Counted from the stretch's first letter, positions 14,645 to 29,349 are shown. The stretch: DNA of 64,000 nt from Aldrovandia affinis (GCA_029706075.1 JAINUG010000192.1:1220001-1284000), one strand, 5' to 3'. The notes: generated by a model from the sequence alone, not told the origin. Translations and numbers: made by a program.

Positions 14645-17100
14645 GGACGCGAGCAGAAAATGACGCCAATGAAGGCGTTTGAGATCAGCTCGCTGTGCGA
14701 GGGCCTCAAAGGCTGGAGCGTGACATTGGCCGGCGGCTAGAGCACCTCTACACAAAGCCCCCCACGGGCGTGGGCTCTGTGCACCGCCGATATCACAGGG
14801 GTCCGCTCTCTCTCTCTCTCACGGAAGGCAGATTTCTCTTCGGATCTCTACTCGCTTTGCTTTCGTGCACTAGGGAAGTGTCTCCACGGCAACGGATGTG
14901 CCCTGCCCCCATTACAAGCACGACCGGACTTCCCGGCTCACCTTGAAATTGTAGTAGTACCAGCGATACCTCCCAAGGGGCAGATAGAGAGGATGACACT
15001 AAAATAGACAGAAATAGTTATTTAACGAGAGAGCAAAAGAGTCAAACTCTAATGTATTTTGGTGAGCTGCTGAGTGAGTGATCCCGGATGCGGTATAATT
15101 TTACACAACGTCAAGCGCGAAAACATTTATACTACACAGATGCAAAACAACAACAATGACGATGACGACAACAAAAATATATACTAAATGAATACAAAAC
15201 ATAAACGACAAAAGAGTATTTTGGTTTTCTGCCTATGCCAGTACACTACCCTCCCCACTCCCCCTGCCTAAGCAGCAATGGTATATTCCCATCTCTCCCC
15301 TTGGTAAATGATTGTGGTTGTGGCCTTTGAAATACACCTCAGAGCATGTATATTCTTGCTTTCATGTACTGTGCTTGAGCTCAGGAACAGTAATATGTCA
15401 GCAGAGAACTGTACTACTTCTGTGTGCTCCAGGTAGTGTCTGAATAAGTTTTCGGAACATTGAACAAGAGCCATCACAGAGACAAGATTGACGAGAGTCC
15501 AACTCACCCGCCGTGTGTGACAGAATGCGCTTTGTGTCACATTAAGGGAGGCAGACTGCTCAGGTAAACCAGCGGGGACTGAGGGAAACCATTTCCATAT
15601 ACAGGCTGTGATGAAGGTAGCCGTCGAAAATCAATGGGAATGTGGCCCATTGGGAATGTGGTGAGGATGATCTTGTGGCCCTCTTCATGTCTTTGAAGCC
15701 ACTAATTTTGTGTGAACTTAAGCCATCCGAAACAAAACAAAGTTCTCCTGCTGCAGAGGAGTTACCTGGTGAAGACGCCGTGTGCTCTCGGCTGGAGTTC
15801 TCCTGTGCCCAGAAGCACGTTCCCGGAGAGGTGAGTCAGACCGACCCTGTAGGTGTTCCGATCTGAGCCGGGACAGGAAGTGTTTCCTGCTACAGGATGC
15901 CACGGTGTCACTCTCACAGCCCACTGAAATATTTCAAAACAAAAAATAGCAAAACAAATGAACAAAGGCCCAACGTTATGCAGCCAGCCAATCCTTTTGA
16001 ATTAGATGTAAGAAGAGAGAAAAAAGAACATCTAGTCTGGCAGGTTTTGTCTCTGCACTAGTTCTGCTTTTAGAAAAGGCTTCTCTGATGTTTTGACGAG
16101 TATGGCGTCGGCTCACGGACATTCGGGCTGCTGTGTTATTCAAGCAGCGCTTCCGATCGCGAGCCGGCTGAGCTGAAAGAGCCGGAAGAGACCCAGGGTT
16201 CCGAGCTGAGCTGGAAAAGGAGTCAAAGCAGCAGAGCGGACAGAGTGGGCGGAGAAGCAAGAGCAGCAGATCAGGCAGGAGTCAGGGTAAGAGACTGATG
16301 GAGAGATCCAGAGAAAGCACAGGTGGCGACCGTTTGCAGAGGACGTTTACCTTGTTGTTTTTGAAAGTACAGAACAGTAAAAAGTCATGTCTCCCAGCCT
16401 GATGTATAAAAAAAGAAAAACAGAAAACAAACAGACGGCGATTATTACTAATTTCAGATGATTTTTCTAAAGCAGTGCACATGAACTGCAGTGTTTACTC
16501 ACTCGTGTGTGACAGTTTCATGGTTCTCGGTAAAGTCTGCTTTATGTCACCACCTGTTCTGGCAATATTCTGCAAGCATTGAATAAGTTATTACGCTCAT
16601 TGTGAATTGGAGGAACCCTGGTAACAGTCAAGCCGCCCCCGTATCCCCTCTGCCGCTGCCCCTTCCCCGTATCTCTCAGGCATAACCGCTGGCGTGTTGG
16701 TCGCCAAGCCCTCCTAAAACCGCCTTGACAAATTAGCTTAATCTGCATGATTATACAAAGCAGCATTCTCAAGGCGGTCATCTTGCAATTAAGGCGTAAC
16801 TACCATGTGGGCTGGTGATGGATTGAGTCAATACAGAGCGTGACGAGGGCCTCAGTGGCTGGAGAGCGCGCGGCTATTTTAGGACGCGCAGGAAGAAGGC
16901 TGGTTTTTATGCCTTTCTTTGTGCGGGAGAGAAAAGAACACGTGAAGTCGGTGTCTGTGAGTTCAGCGACAGGCTCGTGACTCATTACAGAGAGATTCAT
17001 GAATAAAAGAGAGACCTTTGGGGTGTCATCCCGCAGAAATCAACCTTCTACGTGGCTCTCCCTTCATCTCTGTGAGCAGCGGCCATCTTCCATGTGTCCC
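14645..17100. other. Intergenic, no gene seen
   Basis: GC content is moderate at 14.65-14.95 kb. A GAG|GTGAGT splice-like junction near 15830 is not backed by any recognised exon. No repeats of note. Confidence 0.55.
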
Positions 17101-17116
17101 TTTCAGCCCACTTTCC

Positions 17117-17597
17117 TTTGATTGGAGCAATCTCTCTCTTTGCTCTGATTGGAGCCGTCTCTCTTTTTGCTCTGATTGGAGAAATCTCTCTCTGCTCTGA
17201 TTGGTGCAGTCTCTCTCTCTCTGCGCTGATTGGAGCAGTCTCTCTCTTTCCTCTGATTGGTGCAGTCTCTCTCTTTGCTCTGATTGGTGCAGTCTCTCTC
17301 TCTGCTCTGATTGGTGCAGTCTCTCTCTTTGCTCTGATTGGAGCAGTCTCTCTTTGCTCTGATTGGTGCAGTCTCTCTCTTTGCTCTGATTGGAGAAATC
17401 TCTCTCTGCTCTGATTGGTGCAGTCTCTCTCTTTGCACTGATTGGAGCAGTCTCTCTCTTTCCTCTGATTGGTGCAGTCTCTCTCTTTGCTCTGATTGGT
17501 GCAGTCTCTCTCTCTGCTCTGATTGGTGCAGTCTCTGTCTCTGCTCTGATTGGTGCAGTCTCTCTCTTTGCTCTGATTGGAGCAGTTTCTTTCTCTA
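17117..17597. repeat. 27-bp CCAAT-motif minisatellite (main block)
   Basis: Tandem monomers of CTCTCTCTTTGCTCTGATTG plus GTGCAGT, 27 bp with small length variants. The block holds 18 GATTGG (CCAATC on the minus strand) motifs. A variant GGAGAAATC monomer recurs at 17178 and 17392, giving a higher-order period of 214 bp. Two more monomers lie beyond the inserted LTR, at 18582-18634. Confidence 0.95.
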
Positions 17598-18581
17598 TGT
17601 TAGGAACCGGACAAGGACCCAGACGCAGATCAGGATAAGGCAAAAGAGTAGTTTAATGGGAAGCAGGGGTCAAAACCAGGAATCAGAATCTCGAAGGTAC
17701 AAAAACGCGAGGCAGAGAGAAGTCAAAAACAGGCAGTCCAAAAAGTCAATCACAGGTAGGCAGATAGGCAAACAAAACAGAATCGCTAGGCAGGCTCGGG
17801 GTAGTCAACAGAAGGGGTGTCTCGGAAGGAATACAATAAACTCTGGCTGTAAGAAGGGTAGGCTCAGGGAATAAAGAATCAACGTACTGACCAAGAGAAA
17901 ACGTAAAAACTGAACATATATACAGGCAGAGACAGGAAACACAATGGGAATCAGGTGTGACTGGGAGGAGAGAGGTAGGAACACAGGTGTAAACAATGGG
18001 AATCGATAATCTAATAACGAGGGGATTCGCTAATAGAATAACGAGGGGAAACGAAAGACACGGACTGGGAAACATACAAATATATATACAATAAACGACC
18101 TGGGAGATCAGGCAGACACGTGCATAGTTAAAGGGGAGGAACGCAAAGAGAGAAGCTGCGTGCGAATGAAAGGGAAAGTGAAAAGCTAATCAGGGATACG
18201 ATAATGAGAGAGAATGAGCGAAAGTTAGAAGCGTGAGATAATTAGTGATTAGTAGTGTTAGTAACTTAATCTAAATCCCTAACGTTAGTAGATTAGTTGG
18301 TTAGTACTATATACATCTAACTAATATATACAAAGTGCAATCTAGAAAGTAAGAAGGAAGAAAACGAGATAATAAGCGAAGAAGGAAAAAACCCGAAATG
18401 TATAAACTCCCGAAGTGCATGACAAGACAAGGAGTGGATCTAGAAATAAACGGAAGAAGGACAGACAGGGACCAGAACGAGACAGAACGGTGAAAATGCA
18501 ATACTGAATAAAGACTAATGAAATATGACTGATAAAAAATAAACAAAGTACAAAAACAGACCAGACACTCAGAACGTAACA
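17598..18581 (-). mobile_element. Solo LTR (chromovirus-like), 984 bp
   Basis: On the minus strand it starts TGTTACGTTCTGAG and ends GGTTCCTAACA, that is TG...CA with short terminal inverted repeat. Flanks are CTCTA (left) and CTCTG (right), a 5-bp target duplication with one mismatch. Minus-strand TATATA near 17920 and ATTAAA near 17652 fit an LTR promoter and poly(A) signal. The 3' end CTGCGTCTGGGTCC resembles the CTGCATTTGGGTCC of the complete element at 34.7 kb. No internal region is present. Confidence 0.82.
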
Positions 18582-18634
18582 CTCTGCTCTGATTGGTGCA
18601 GTCTCTCTCTTTGCTCTGATTGGAGCAGTTTCTT
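18582..18634. repeat. CCAAT minisatellite, distal two monomers
   Basis: 53 bp identical to 17539-17591 on the other side of the solo LTR, including the rare GCAGTTTCTT variant seen only at these two places. Confidence 0.95.
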
Positions 18635-18639
18635 AATTC

Positions 18640-20085
18640 AATGACTGGTGTAATTTCTCTCCAGATTCCTGACCTCAAGTCCCTGGGAATACCCAATCTG
18701 GTATCATAACCAATTTGCAGCTGTCCCACCTGTGTGAGATTCATACATGTTGTCGGGGAGGTGCATTTTGGTCATCCTGCACAGGCAAACAGAATGTGAC
18801 CCAGCCTAACCTAAATGTTCATAAACAAGCATGGTGCCATCATTGACATGTTTATTACTCTCTGAATGAAACCAGGGCACTAAGGTATGTAGCTTTCGCA
18901 GCCAGTGCAGTTCATATTAGATCAGCACACCAAACTTATAAGCCTATGTCACACATCACAAGTTTAGGTTTGCACCTATGAGCTAAGAATTTAGGCCCAC
19001 CAGATTGAAAGCGGAGGTCAACATGGTATAATTGACCTTGTCACATGGTAGCAATATCTCTTTTCCTAAGCATATTTTGTCTGTCCAAAAATCAGCCCAA
19101 CCAACATCTCTGTATAAACCAAGCTGTCTTCCCCAGGCCCTCGATGTTTGGTGTCACCACAATTGTAACCGTGAGAGGATCATATCAATGGCAACCTTGA
19201 AAAGATATCTTGTCTTAGTAAGTGACCAAAACCAAAATATAGAAAAAGATCTTAACCTGGCTTCCACTGGGCCTTCCCCAAAAATCATAAAATGCATGGA
19301 TGCAAGGGGGAGGGAGCCAAACACCACCTCTAAACACTTAAAGTGTGACCTGTTGATGGCTTGAGTTCAGGTTTTTTGCAGTTTAGAGGAGTCTAGAACT
19401 TCAAGGGTGATTCTACACTTTCCTGCATTCTAGGGAGATCTGGTCACAATTCACACTTTGGGCTCATTTTGGTTTGCTTTTGGCAGCGTGGGTTTTGCAT
19501 TTTGGAGAGATTTCTTCCATTTAATCTCTTTCGTGATTGTTAAATGTAATTTTTATGTCTAGGATTTGGTTAAGGATATCTGTTAAGGTAGTTGAGCCTA
19601 CGTCTGTAGATTTGACATTGAATGCTTTGTCTTAGGTGTTAATAAAAAACTGAATAAAACAGCTCTTAATTTTAATTGAGTTGTGAGTTGTATATTTTGA
19701 TAAAAGTTGATCCACCAGATTACTCTGCTTATCAACAAATTTGGTGATTTAATATAATAATTGTTATCCTATGCAGTAATTATTATATTAAATCAAATAA
19801 ATATTGTTACATGTATGATAAGTGAGGGGTTTTAATACGTAATGCCACTTGCGTTCAGTACTCCTAGAGTGCTGAACTTTAAACAAGGGCATTTGACTGT
19901 TAAGGCAACTGGATTCAGAGAATAGACATTTTTGTATTCTTTTCATCACTGTTCTTACAATGTATTCTTGACATGGCAACATACATATGTCCTTGTTATG
20001 TCAATAAAGCCAATCGACCTAATCTGAAGTGAGAGAGAGATCAGAGTTACCAACTCTGAAACCACTCTTGAATGCATTTAGCAGT
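18640..20085. other. Intergenic, no gene seen
   Basis: Includes the 17-bp inverted repeat at 19746-19794 and AATAAA-type hexamers near 19640-19660. No protein domain was recognised. Confidence 0.55.
19746..19794. repeat. Perfect 17-bp AT-rich inverted repeat
   Basis: GATTTAATATAATAATT (19746-19762) is exactly complementary in reverse to 19778-19794, with a 15-nt loop. Confidence 0.93.
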
Positions 20086-20089
20086 GTGT

Positions 20090-20900
20090 CTAGGGGTGTC
20101 ATGAGAACATCTTGAGGAAACAATATTTGCACCATAGAGTTCACCTAGTCACCTAAAATGGTTTAATATTCATTACCCATAATTCTACCATGTAATAATC
20201 GGACCAAATGACTCCCATACCATAACAGATCCACCACCATGTTAAACAGTTGGGAACAGGCAAACAGGTGGGTTTAAGGCTTCTTTTGATTTCTCCAAAC
20301 ATAAACCTGTCCAGATGTAGGAAAAAGAAGAAAAGATGATTCATCAGATCATATGACTTTCTTCCACTGCTCAGAAGTCCAGGTTTTGTGCTCATTTATG
20401 GCAGCCCCACCATAAATATTAGCTTTGTGAAGCTCCTGATATACAATTTGTTGAGACTGGGTCACTGAGGTGTAGATTCAGTTCTGAGGTCTTGTTTTAT
20501 GGTTTTTAACAACTATCCCGTTAAGTGTCTGTCTATCCTTGTTGGTGAGCTTGAACCTTTCCTCTTTTCTGATGCAGTATTTCCTTGTTTGGTGTATACC
20601 ATTATCATTTTTGACACTATTCCCCTTGATACATTAACTAATTTTGCCATTTCTGTAACTGATGCACCTGCAATTCAGGCACCAACTATTTGACCTCTTT
20701 CAAAATCGTTAGGATCTCTCATGCTGTTTTTATGATGCCTTTGCTTTTACATTTTTTATAGCAGAAACATGTTGGTAATTAGTATTGACATTAATATGAA
20801 ATGTAGACTTTTAATTTAATTTTTTAATTATGATTTATTTACTTCAAAATAGGAGTTATTTTCCATTTGGTGTTTTCATTTTGTCTACCTCCTGTATTAT
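20090..20900 (-). pseudogene. Decayed Tc1-like transposon (copy 3)
   Basis: The minus strand encodes fragments of Tc1 transposase: SGQVYVWRNQK-like sequence and a GGGSVMVWESFGP-like block preserved as nucleotides near 20180-20245. The 5' terminal block lies at about 20866-20896. It is the longest of three copies of this family in the window (others at 5.8 and 14.4 kb). Many stops and frameshifts make it non-functional. Confidence 0.75.
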
Positions 20901-21293
20901 GTATAGGTTTCATATATACATGAATGTAATATGTTATATACATATATATTTCATAAATGTAATTATGGATTTAATAATAATGTATAAAAACTCATCATGA
21001 GATAATAAAAAGTAGAGCCATGTTGCTAGAAGTAAAAGCAAAGATTTGACATTATTGTTGCTATTATGAAATTATGTTAAGCTTGTTCTGAGTAAACATT
21101 ATGGCTACCTCACATCTAGAAGAGCATCAGTAAATTAAAAACATTTATGAATATATTTAACTTGCATGGTGTTAATTAACCCTTCTAGTAATATCCTGCT
21201 CATATGTTGTACCTGTTGCAGAATATATGGCACACTTTGAGTGGTGAGTCAGCCTAAAGTGAATGCCAAGGGCCATTAACCACTCAAACAGCA

Positions 21294-23415
<2,122 letters not shown>

Positions 23416-23419
23416 TTTC

Positions 23420-24545
23420 GACAATGTGTGACTTCAATTATCCCTCTATTAATTGGGAAGTAGGGTGAAGAGGAGTTTTTAGATGTTGTGAATTACTGTT
23501 TTTTGGTGCAGTTTGTTACTTGAGAGGGAAATCAATTCTGGATCTGGTTTTGTGCAATGAGCCTGACAGAATTATCAGGTCAGAGATTGTGGAGCCACTT
23601 GGGACAAGTGATCATAGTGCGGTCACTTTAGATTTTTCAACATTTTAGCCATTTTCGACAATTTAGGTAATATAGCTAGACTGGGTACAACTTCTGGACT
23701 ACAAAACTGTGAGTGAAAGGCAAATTCAAAAAGGTTATTCTTGATGCACAGTGTCAAAAATGAAGAAGACATTGGCTGAAAAACTGTCTCCACAGTGAAT
23801 TCTATATACATCTTTATGGGAGAGTTCTGGACACTGCACTATAAGAAAGATATAGAAGCTCTTGAAAAAGTACAAAGAAGAGCATCTACATGTGTTGACG
23901 GGATGAAATGTAAAAGTTACGAGGATCTAATTTAATTCAAAAATTTGTTTCCAATTTTCTCCCATTTTTCTCTCAATTTAGTAGCCAATTGCATAACTCC
24001 GGTACTTCAGAACCACTCCTATACGCAGCGAACTCATGTTGGCTTCCCTCCCGCCTCCCTGGGGCGGACAGCCAATTGCCGCCCCCTAGTGGCACTCCCG
24101 GCCAGAGCCGACTCTGGCGCGGCCGGTGAAATCTAACCCCAGTCGCAGTGGCCAGTGCCGAACGTTGTAACTGCTAGATCACCCGGGAGGCCTGAGGATC
24201 TCGTTGTTGTGCGTTTATCTTCATGTGTATGGTATGATAATTTGAACAGCAATAAATGTAGGACCACAAAAAACGTGGTAGGAGAGAATTTAAAATGTGC
24301 ATATGAGCCATTAAATGTGTTATCAAGGTTGGTAACAATTGTGGCTTAATCAATTGCGCCCATTGTTGAATGCCTGGAGAAAGCAGGCGCAAACTTAATT
24401 CAAGCACATTTACAGCTAGCCTGGTCACGTAGTAGAGGCAGAGATCCTTGGGGCGTTCGAGTCCAGGTTTCAATCGGTGCCAGATGCTCTCTAGACTTTA
24501 GGCAAACGACGAGCCTAGATAGGCTGAACATTCTTATGCTCTTAT
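23420..24545 (+). pseudogene. CR1-like LINE remnant, interrupted by a SINE
   Basis: About 23430-23460 encodes FNYPSINWE, the endonuclease-domain GDFNxPxINW motif. About 23530-23640 holds LVLCNEPDRI- and LGTSDHSAV-type sequence from the same domain, in shifted frames. After a large internal deletion, about 23845-23930 encodes YKKDIEALEKVQRRATCVDG, a reverse transcriptase C-terminal block. A SINE (23929-24193) follows, and then a 3' end that resembles the LINE end at 50.6-50.85 kb (GAGGCAGAGATCCTTGGGGC, ATTCTTATGCTCTTA). It is not translatable. Confidence 0.65.
23929..24193 (-). repeat. SINE family B, copy 2, with 8-bp target duplication
   Basis: Flanked by GAGGATCT at 23921-23928 and 24194-24201. 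The minus strand starts GGCCTCCCGGGTGATCTAGC and passes through CCACTAGGGGGCGGCAATTG. It ends in AATTGGCTACTAAATTGAG and an A-rich tail at the left border. The duplication proves insertion into the LINE remnant. Confidence 0.85.
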
Positions 24546-24549
24546 TTCC

Positions 24550-25780
24550 TTATCATTCTATTATTCATTACAGTTTTGCAGTAAGAGGCAGCAGTATGCT
24601 GACTAAGACTATAGAAGTCCCAGAAATCTAGGCTAGAACGTGCCACAACAGTACCACACAATAAAACGTGTAGATAAATAGATGCATTTTGTGCAAGACA
24701 TGCAGGATGATTACTCTGCTTCCTGAGGCTATTTTCCACCTATTATTTCAGACGTATTATGGGAAAAATGAGCAAAGAATGGACTGAATGGCTGGTCTCA
24801 TTATTGTAATGTTCCTGTGTATATCTTCTTAAAAGAGATACCACAAATTTGTCATTCGTCTAAAAGGGCACCACATTCACATGGATGCACGCCTGTTTAC
24901 ATGCACAAACAAGCACACATAAATACATGCTCTTTCCCTCTATCCTCTACTAATACATATAGACACGCACAGCGACGCTCTCAGGATCAGATGCAAACCC
25001 AAGCACACTCCATTCACAGGTTTGCAGAGGTACAGCCATCTCTCTGCCTGCAGAGTTTTGGGGGTTGTTACCACGGCAATCAGAACTAGCATGTGGCTAC
25101 GGTTGCTGTCTGTTTCCTCCGTTTCACGGTCCTTTCATGGTGTTTTCGGGCACACACTCTCTCACATGTGTACGCGCACACACACATACAGTATACATGC
25201 TCACCCACACGTATGCATGACTGTGTAAAAAGATATAGTGGTACAAAAATATCACTGTCACACGCAATAATCTACAGTGCAGCTTTTCTTGATCGATTGA
25301 ACGCAATTCTTGGAACATTTTCAAAACAGTAAGCCCAGTTCTCAAATAATATGTTGCAAAACAGTTTATCATTCCCGATTGCATTCACACAAAAAAGTTT
25401 TGTAAGACGATGAATGCAAAACACTCCGACGTGAAATTGGTAAGAGCTAAATTGTTAAATCAACAAGCAGCCCTAGACAAAGAAGGCCATCAGTGACTTT
25501 GTTTTAGTGAGAAATGAAGCAATAGAAAGTGTGAGGACAAAGGCAGGAAAGGGAGCCAGGAGACCCAAAAGGAAGAGTGATCTGTATGCATGTTGGTAGA
25601 GCTGAGGGAAGGGGAAGGTGCATGCACATCTCCGATGAGATCAGTGCAACAATAGTAGGTTATTGGGGACAGGTGTTGGAAATTAGCCTTTGGCTATGAG
25701 CACTTAATGCAATGCATCTAATGATTTTTGCTATGTCCCCAAATAGATCAAATAAAATGTGGATTGGATTAAAATGATTA
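24550..25780. other. Intergenic, no gene seen
   Basis: CA-rich patches occur at 24880-25010 and 25150-25215. A possible LINE 3' end fragment (GACTGAATGGCTGGTCTC) lies at about 24783-24800. Confidence 0.5.
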
Positions 25781-25784
25781 TTAC

Positions 25785-25992
25785 ATTACAGGCATTTAGC
25801 AGACGCTCTTATCCAGAGCGACTTACAGTTTACATTTCTTTACAATCCATTTATACAGCTGTATATTTTACTGAAGCAATTCAGGTTAAGTACCTTGCTC
25901 AAGGGTACAACGGCAGTGTCCCACCTGGGGATTGAATCTGCAACCTTAACGTTACAAGCCCAGTTCCCTAACCATTATACCACACTGCCGCC
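25785..25992 (-). repeat. tRNA-derived SINE with L2-type tail, complete
   Basis: The minus strand has a tRNA-like head with box A-like TGGTATAATGGTTAGGG and box B-like GCAGATTCAATCC. The body reads CCCTTGAGCAAGGTACTTAA and TGAATTGCTTCAGTA. The tail is GTAAGTCGCTCTGGATAAGA then GCGTCTGCTAAATGCC. This is the best preserved copy of the family (others at 757, 11911 and 40585). Confidence 0.88.
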
Positions 25993-25999
25993 TATTATA

Positions 26000-27790
26000 C
26001 AGTATTTTATACAGCGTTTTCATTTATTACAGTAACATATCATTACAGTATTGTAGACCGTAGACAAGGAGAACTCTTGGGGTCGCTCATGTCATATTGA
26101 CGGTTGTGGTTACTATTTAGAATGCAATTTGTACAAGCACTGATAAAGTGTGAAGTGTGAATCTGTTTTCATGCAGTTGATTTTGCAACATGTAGTTCAT
26201 GGTTTGAACATCGTCGAGCATTTTGCCAATGTTTGTGTTTTGCACACTGCGATACTGTTCTGCATTTTGTTTCAGCTGTTTTTAAAATGTGAATTACCTT
26301 CAAGCAAATTATAGTCTATATTTTTGTACAAAAATCCAATATTAATTATACATATTATACTTTATTATATCAGAATATGATATATGGTGAATAAAGCTGT
26401 TGACTCCAATCTTAGACAAACCCCAGGCCATGTCTTCAAATCTAGCAATTGTTTATTTTTAATAATGTCAAATATTGATATTTGAAGTGCATGGTTAATC
26501 AGAATGAATGTTGATACAGCCATGTTTCTGGGCCCCGGACAACCTGTCACCATGACAACATTTTTACCGGGAGACAGGACCGTGATCGCAGTGGGTGTTT
26601 ATTCAGGTTAATTTCCCATGGTGCTTTGCTCACGGTCACGTATTGTTCTTGGCTGTTCCCACAGCGTAAATAGATTGCCCCTCTTTGCTCAATAGGTGCA
26701 TGCTCTTTGAGTCAGAGCAACAAGCTGCACTGCTCTTTTTCTATGAAGAGAAGGCAGTCTGATCACCATGGTGCTTTGTCAATAGCTCTGAAGTTATGAT
26801 CGTGGCTAGAATCACACCTTTTTCATACTGACACTGACATTTGTTTTGCTTGTAATTTCAGTGGCCACCAAATTTAGTATGATCCATAACTATTGAGAAG
26901 ATTATAATTTTTGTGAAAATGTGTTACTCAAATTTAAGGACAAGGTGACACAATGGTTGAGAAATATCTGAAGTGTTTCAGTGTATTAAATATTAAATGA
27001 AGAATAAATCCACTGTTTCAGGGGGAGAGGTGGGGGGCAGGCTTGTGATCCATAATAGGCCAGATGATACTCTCCTGCTTGCTTAATTATTTATTCATTT
27101 GTCTGTTTGTTTATTAAATTATGCGTGGGAATAGAAAGGGAAATGTTTTTGCAGGCCCATATTTTGACATATTTTATGTCTGCGGGAACACATGGGCAAG
27201 AACCCTTTGGCAGAAAACAGTTTAAGGGTTTAAGATTTAAGTTAACATGGCAGGAAGCTGGCAATTGTTTTGACTAATATCAGTGCATGGATGTGACTAG
27301 ATAATAATAAATTGACTTATTTGCTTGCTGTAAAAGCAAAAAATAGGACAGTTGTCAGTGGAGAGGGGCAGACTTTGTGCCCCCAACCCTGTCCTCTCAT
27401 TTTAGTGAGAGAAGTTGTAAATGCGAGTACAACTCAACCATCAAATGACCTTCAAGGTGCACGGCCAAAAACGTACAGAAAAAATAGAAAACGCCAGTAC
27501 TCAAAGAATGTCCTTTATATCATTTAATGCCACTGGGTCAGTCAGACAAATAACAACGAACGCGTTTCAGCAAACAGCCTTCTTCAGCGTTGTCTCATTT
27601 TAGTGAACCATACATTCCAAATCCCTTAGTGTACCCCGTTTTCTCTGTAACCCCACATTCAGATTCACATTTCTTTTTTAGTCATTTCAAAAACATGCAA
27701 TTTGTTCTTTTGGTGCCAAACTCCAGATACAAATAACATGACAAATATGAACAAGTAAGGACCATAAAAACCACAAGAGCACAAATGAAA
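26000..27790. other. Intergenic, no gene seen
   Basis: 26500-26810 is mixed-composition DNA with motifs such as ACCATGGTGCTTTG and CCATGGTGCTTTGCT. Near 27540-27590 a CGAACGCGTTTCAGC...CTTCTTCAGCG block looks like a dispersed repeat but was not identified. Confidence 0.5.
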
Positions 27791-27799
27791 TGTTGTAAA

Positions 27800-28330
27800 A
27801 GTGCATTAAATGTGCATTACAGTCATTGGGATTGGGGCATTTGTGGATATGTCACTTGTTAAAAAGGTGGATAGTACTCCTGGAGCATTTTGTCCTGTTC
27901 TTTAGGGCAATTATGACCCATGAGTGCAGAGGTGGCTGGGTGGCTGTCATCAGTTGTAATGGCTTCACCGGCATTGCCTTACGACTGACATCAACGAGGT
28001 CACCAACAGTGATTCCAATTATTTCGCTTGCCTGTTTGGAGGTGCGATTAAGCTTTTTCATGTTCTGCTGCATTAGGCTATTGAACCAAGCAATGCAGCT
28101 TAAAGTGATGGCAGACTAAGTCACCGTTTTGTAAAAATGCACAATGTTCCTTTGAACTGTCCGAGCTCCACAGTATGTAGAGGCGCGGGTTTGCCCTCAA
28201 GTGGATTTCCGTTGCGTTGACGTTCCAATTAAGTTTACTATCAATGTGCATCCCCGGGTGCTTGCGTCCTATGACTCTTTCAACCTCTCTATCTAAAATA
28301 TTCACAGGAGAAGGACTGGCCTTGTTTTTC
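27800..28330 (-). pseudogene. Non-LTR retrotransposon reverse transcriptase C-terminus, decayed
   Basis: Minus-strand frames read REVERVIGRKHPGMHIDSKL then NWNVNATEIHLRANPRLYIL. This resembles the VExVDSYKYLGVHLDNKLDW...LYKKGQSRLYFLR region just after the RT domain in L2/CR1/Rex-type LINEs. Further downstream (27850-28073), KKLNRTSKQASEIIGITVGD resembles the C-terminal tail of the same proteins. Frameshifts separate the blocks and the 5' part is absent. Confidence 0.55.
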
Positions 28331-28334
28331 CTGG

Positions 28335-29345
28335 GCAACCTGCCTTGTTGTTTACTTACCTGCTGCGGTCCACCCCTGCAGCCTACTCTTCTCTCCCGGG
28401 TCAAACCGATCTCGCAGTAGATTTTGAGCCCAGGTTGATCCAGCAGCGAGCACTGCCTCCTCTGCGCCTCTTTTTCATTTTTCTCACGGTTAGTTAGTTA
28501 GTTTTATTTGAAAGGTAAAAAACACATATACCATACATATTGCCCCCATGAGAAATGGAACCACAGTACATACAATAAGAAATAATTGAGGATAAAACAC
28601 AGAGATTATTTCCACTGTGGTCCTCTATGAGACGCACAAGACAGGCGAGGCACAATCGCATGGTAACAATGATAAATCCCTCCATACAGTTAAAAACAGC
28701 AGTACAAAATAGACACACTCCCTATCTTACTAGATTAGCCACGAACCACCTCTTCACTGACACTTAGAAATGACTTTTGGACAGTACGTTTTTGATTGAC
28801 GCTGGTAAAGTGTTTGAGGTAACAGCTCCAGTGTGCGTGACAGTGCCTCTCCCTGCTGAGGTCCTAAATCAGTAAATATTTACATCGCTGGCACTGGCCC
28901 CAGGAGTGGCACTATTTGTACCAACTTGCATTCTCTCCGCAAAATATGCGATCCAGATTTCCCAATTAAGTCAATGCCTCTCTTGGGGGACTTTAGATAC
29001 TGATCTCTACCAACAGTTTTGGTAACCCCCATCACCTATCCTGCTCGCTCTGTTCCTCATTAGACCACGGGTTCACACCATGCCCCCTGTTGCCACAACT
29101 ACACCCGCACAAGCCTCTGCATGCTGATGCGTCCCCCACTCACAAGCCCTCTGCCGCCCCTGTGCCCACAGCCGTGCTCGCTTCCGCTGCGCAGCCTCGC
29201 CTTCCAGTGGATATGAGAGGGCGACCCGCGGCTTACAATGACAGGAGGGAAGCGTGCAACGATAACAAAAGATGCGGGCTGCCTCTAATCTCATTGTCGA
29301 TTCCCGCGTCTATGCGCTTACAGTGGCGGTGCGCATGCCCGCATC
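28335..29345. other. Intergenic, possibly upstream part of the DIRS remnant
   Basis: The Pro/Ser/Ala-rich plus-strand frame at about 29090-29230 could be the decayed region before the DIRS reverse transcriptase. No motif proves it. Confidence 0.4.
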
Positions 29346-29349
29346 GTTT

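Noticed and set aside
15642..15866. Possible host exon ending at a GTGAGT donor near 15830
   Set aside because: The frame resembles no known protein, has no acceptor of quality upstream and no partner exons.
17026..17874. Long open frames on both strands (ERETAPIRAK-type and SLFALIGAV-type repeats)
   Set aside because: The 27-bp tandem unit is a multiple of three, so frames stay open on both strands automatically. There is no start context, no domain and no splice structure.
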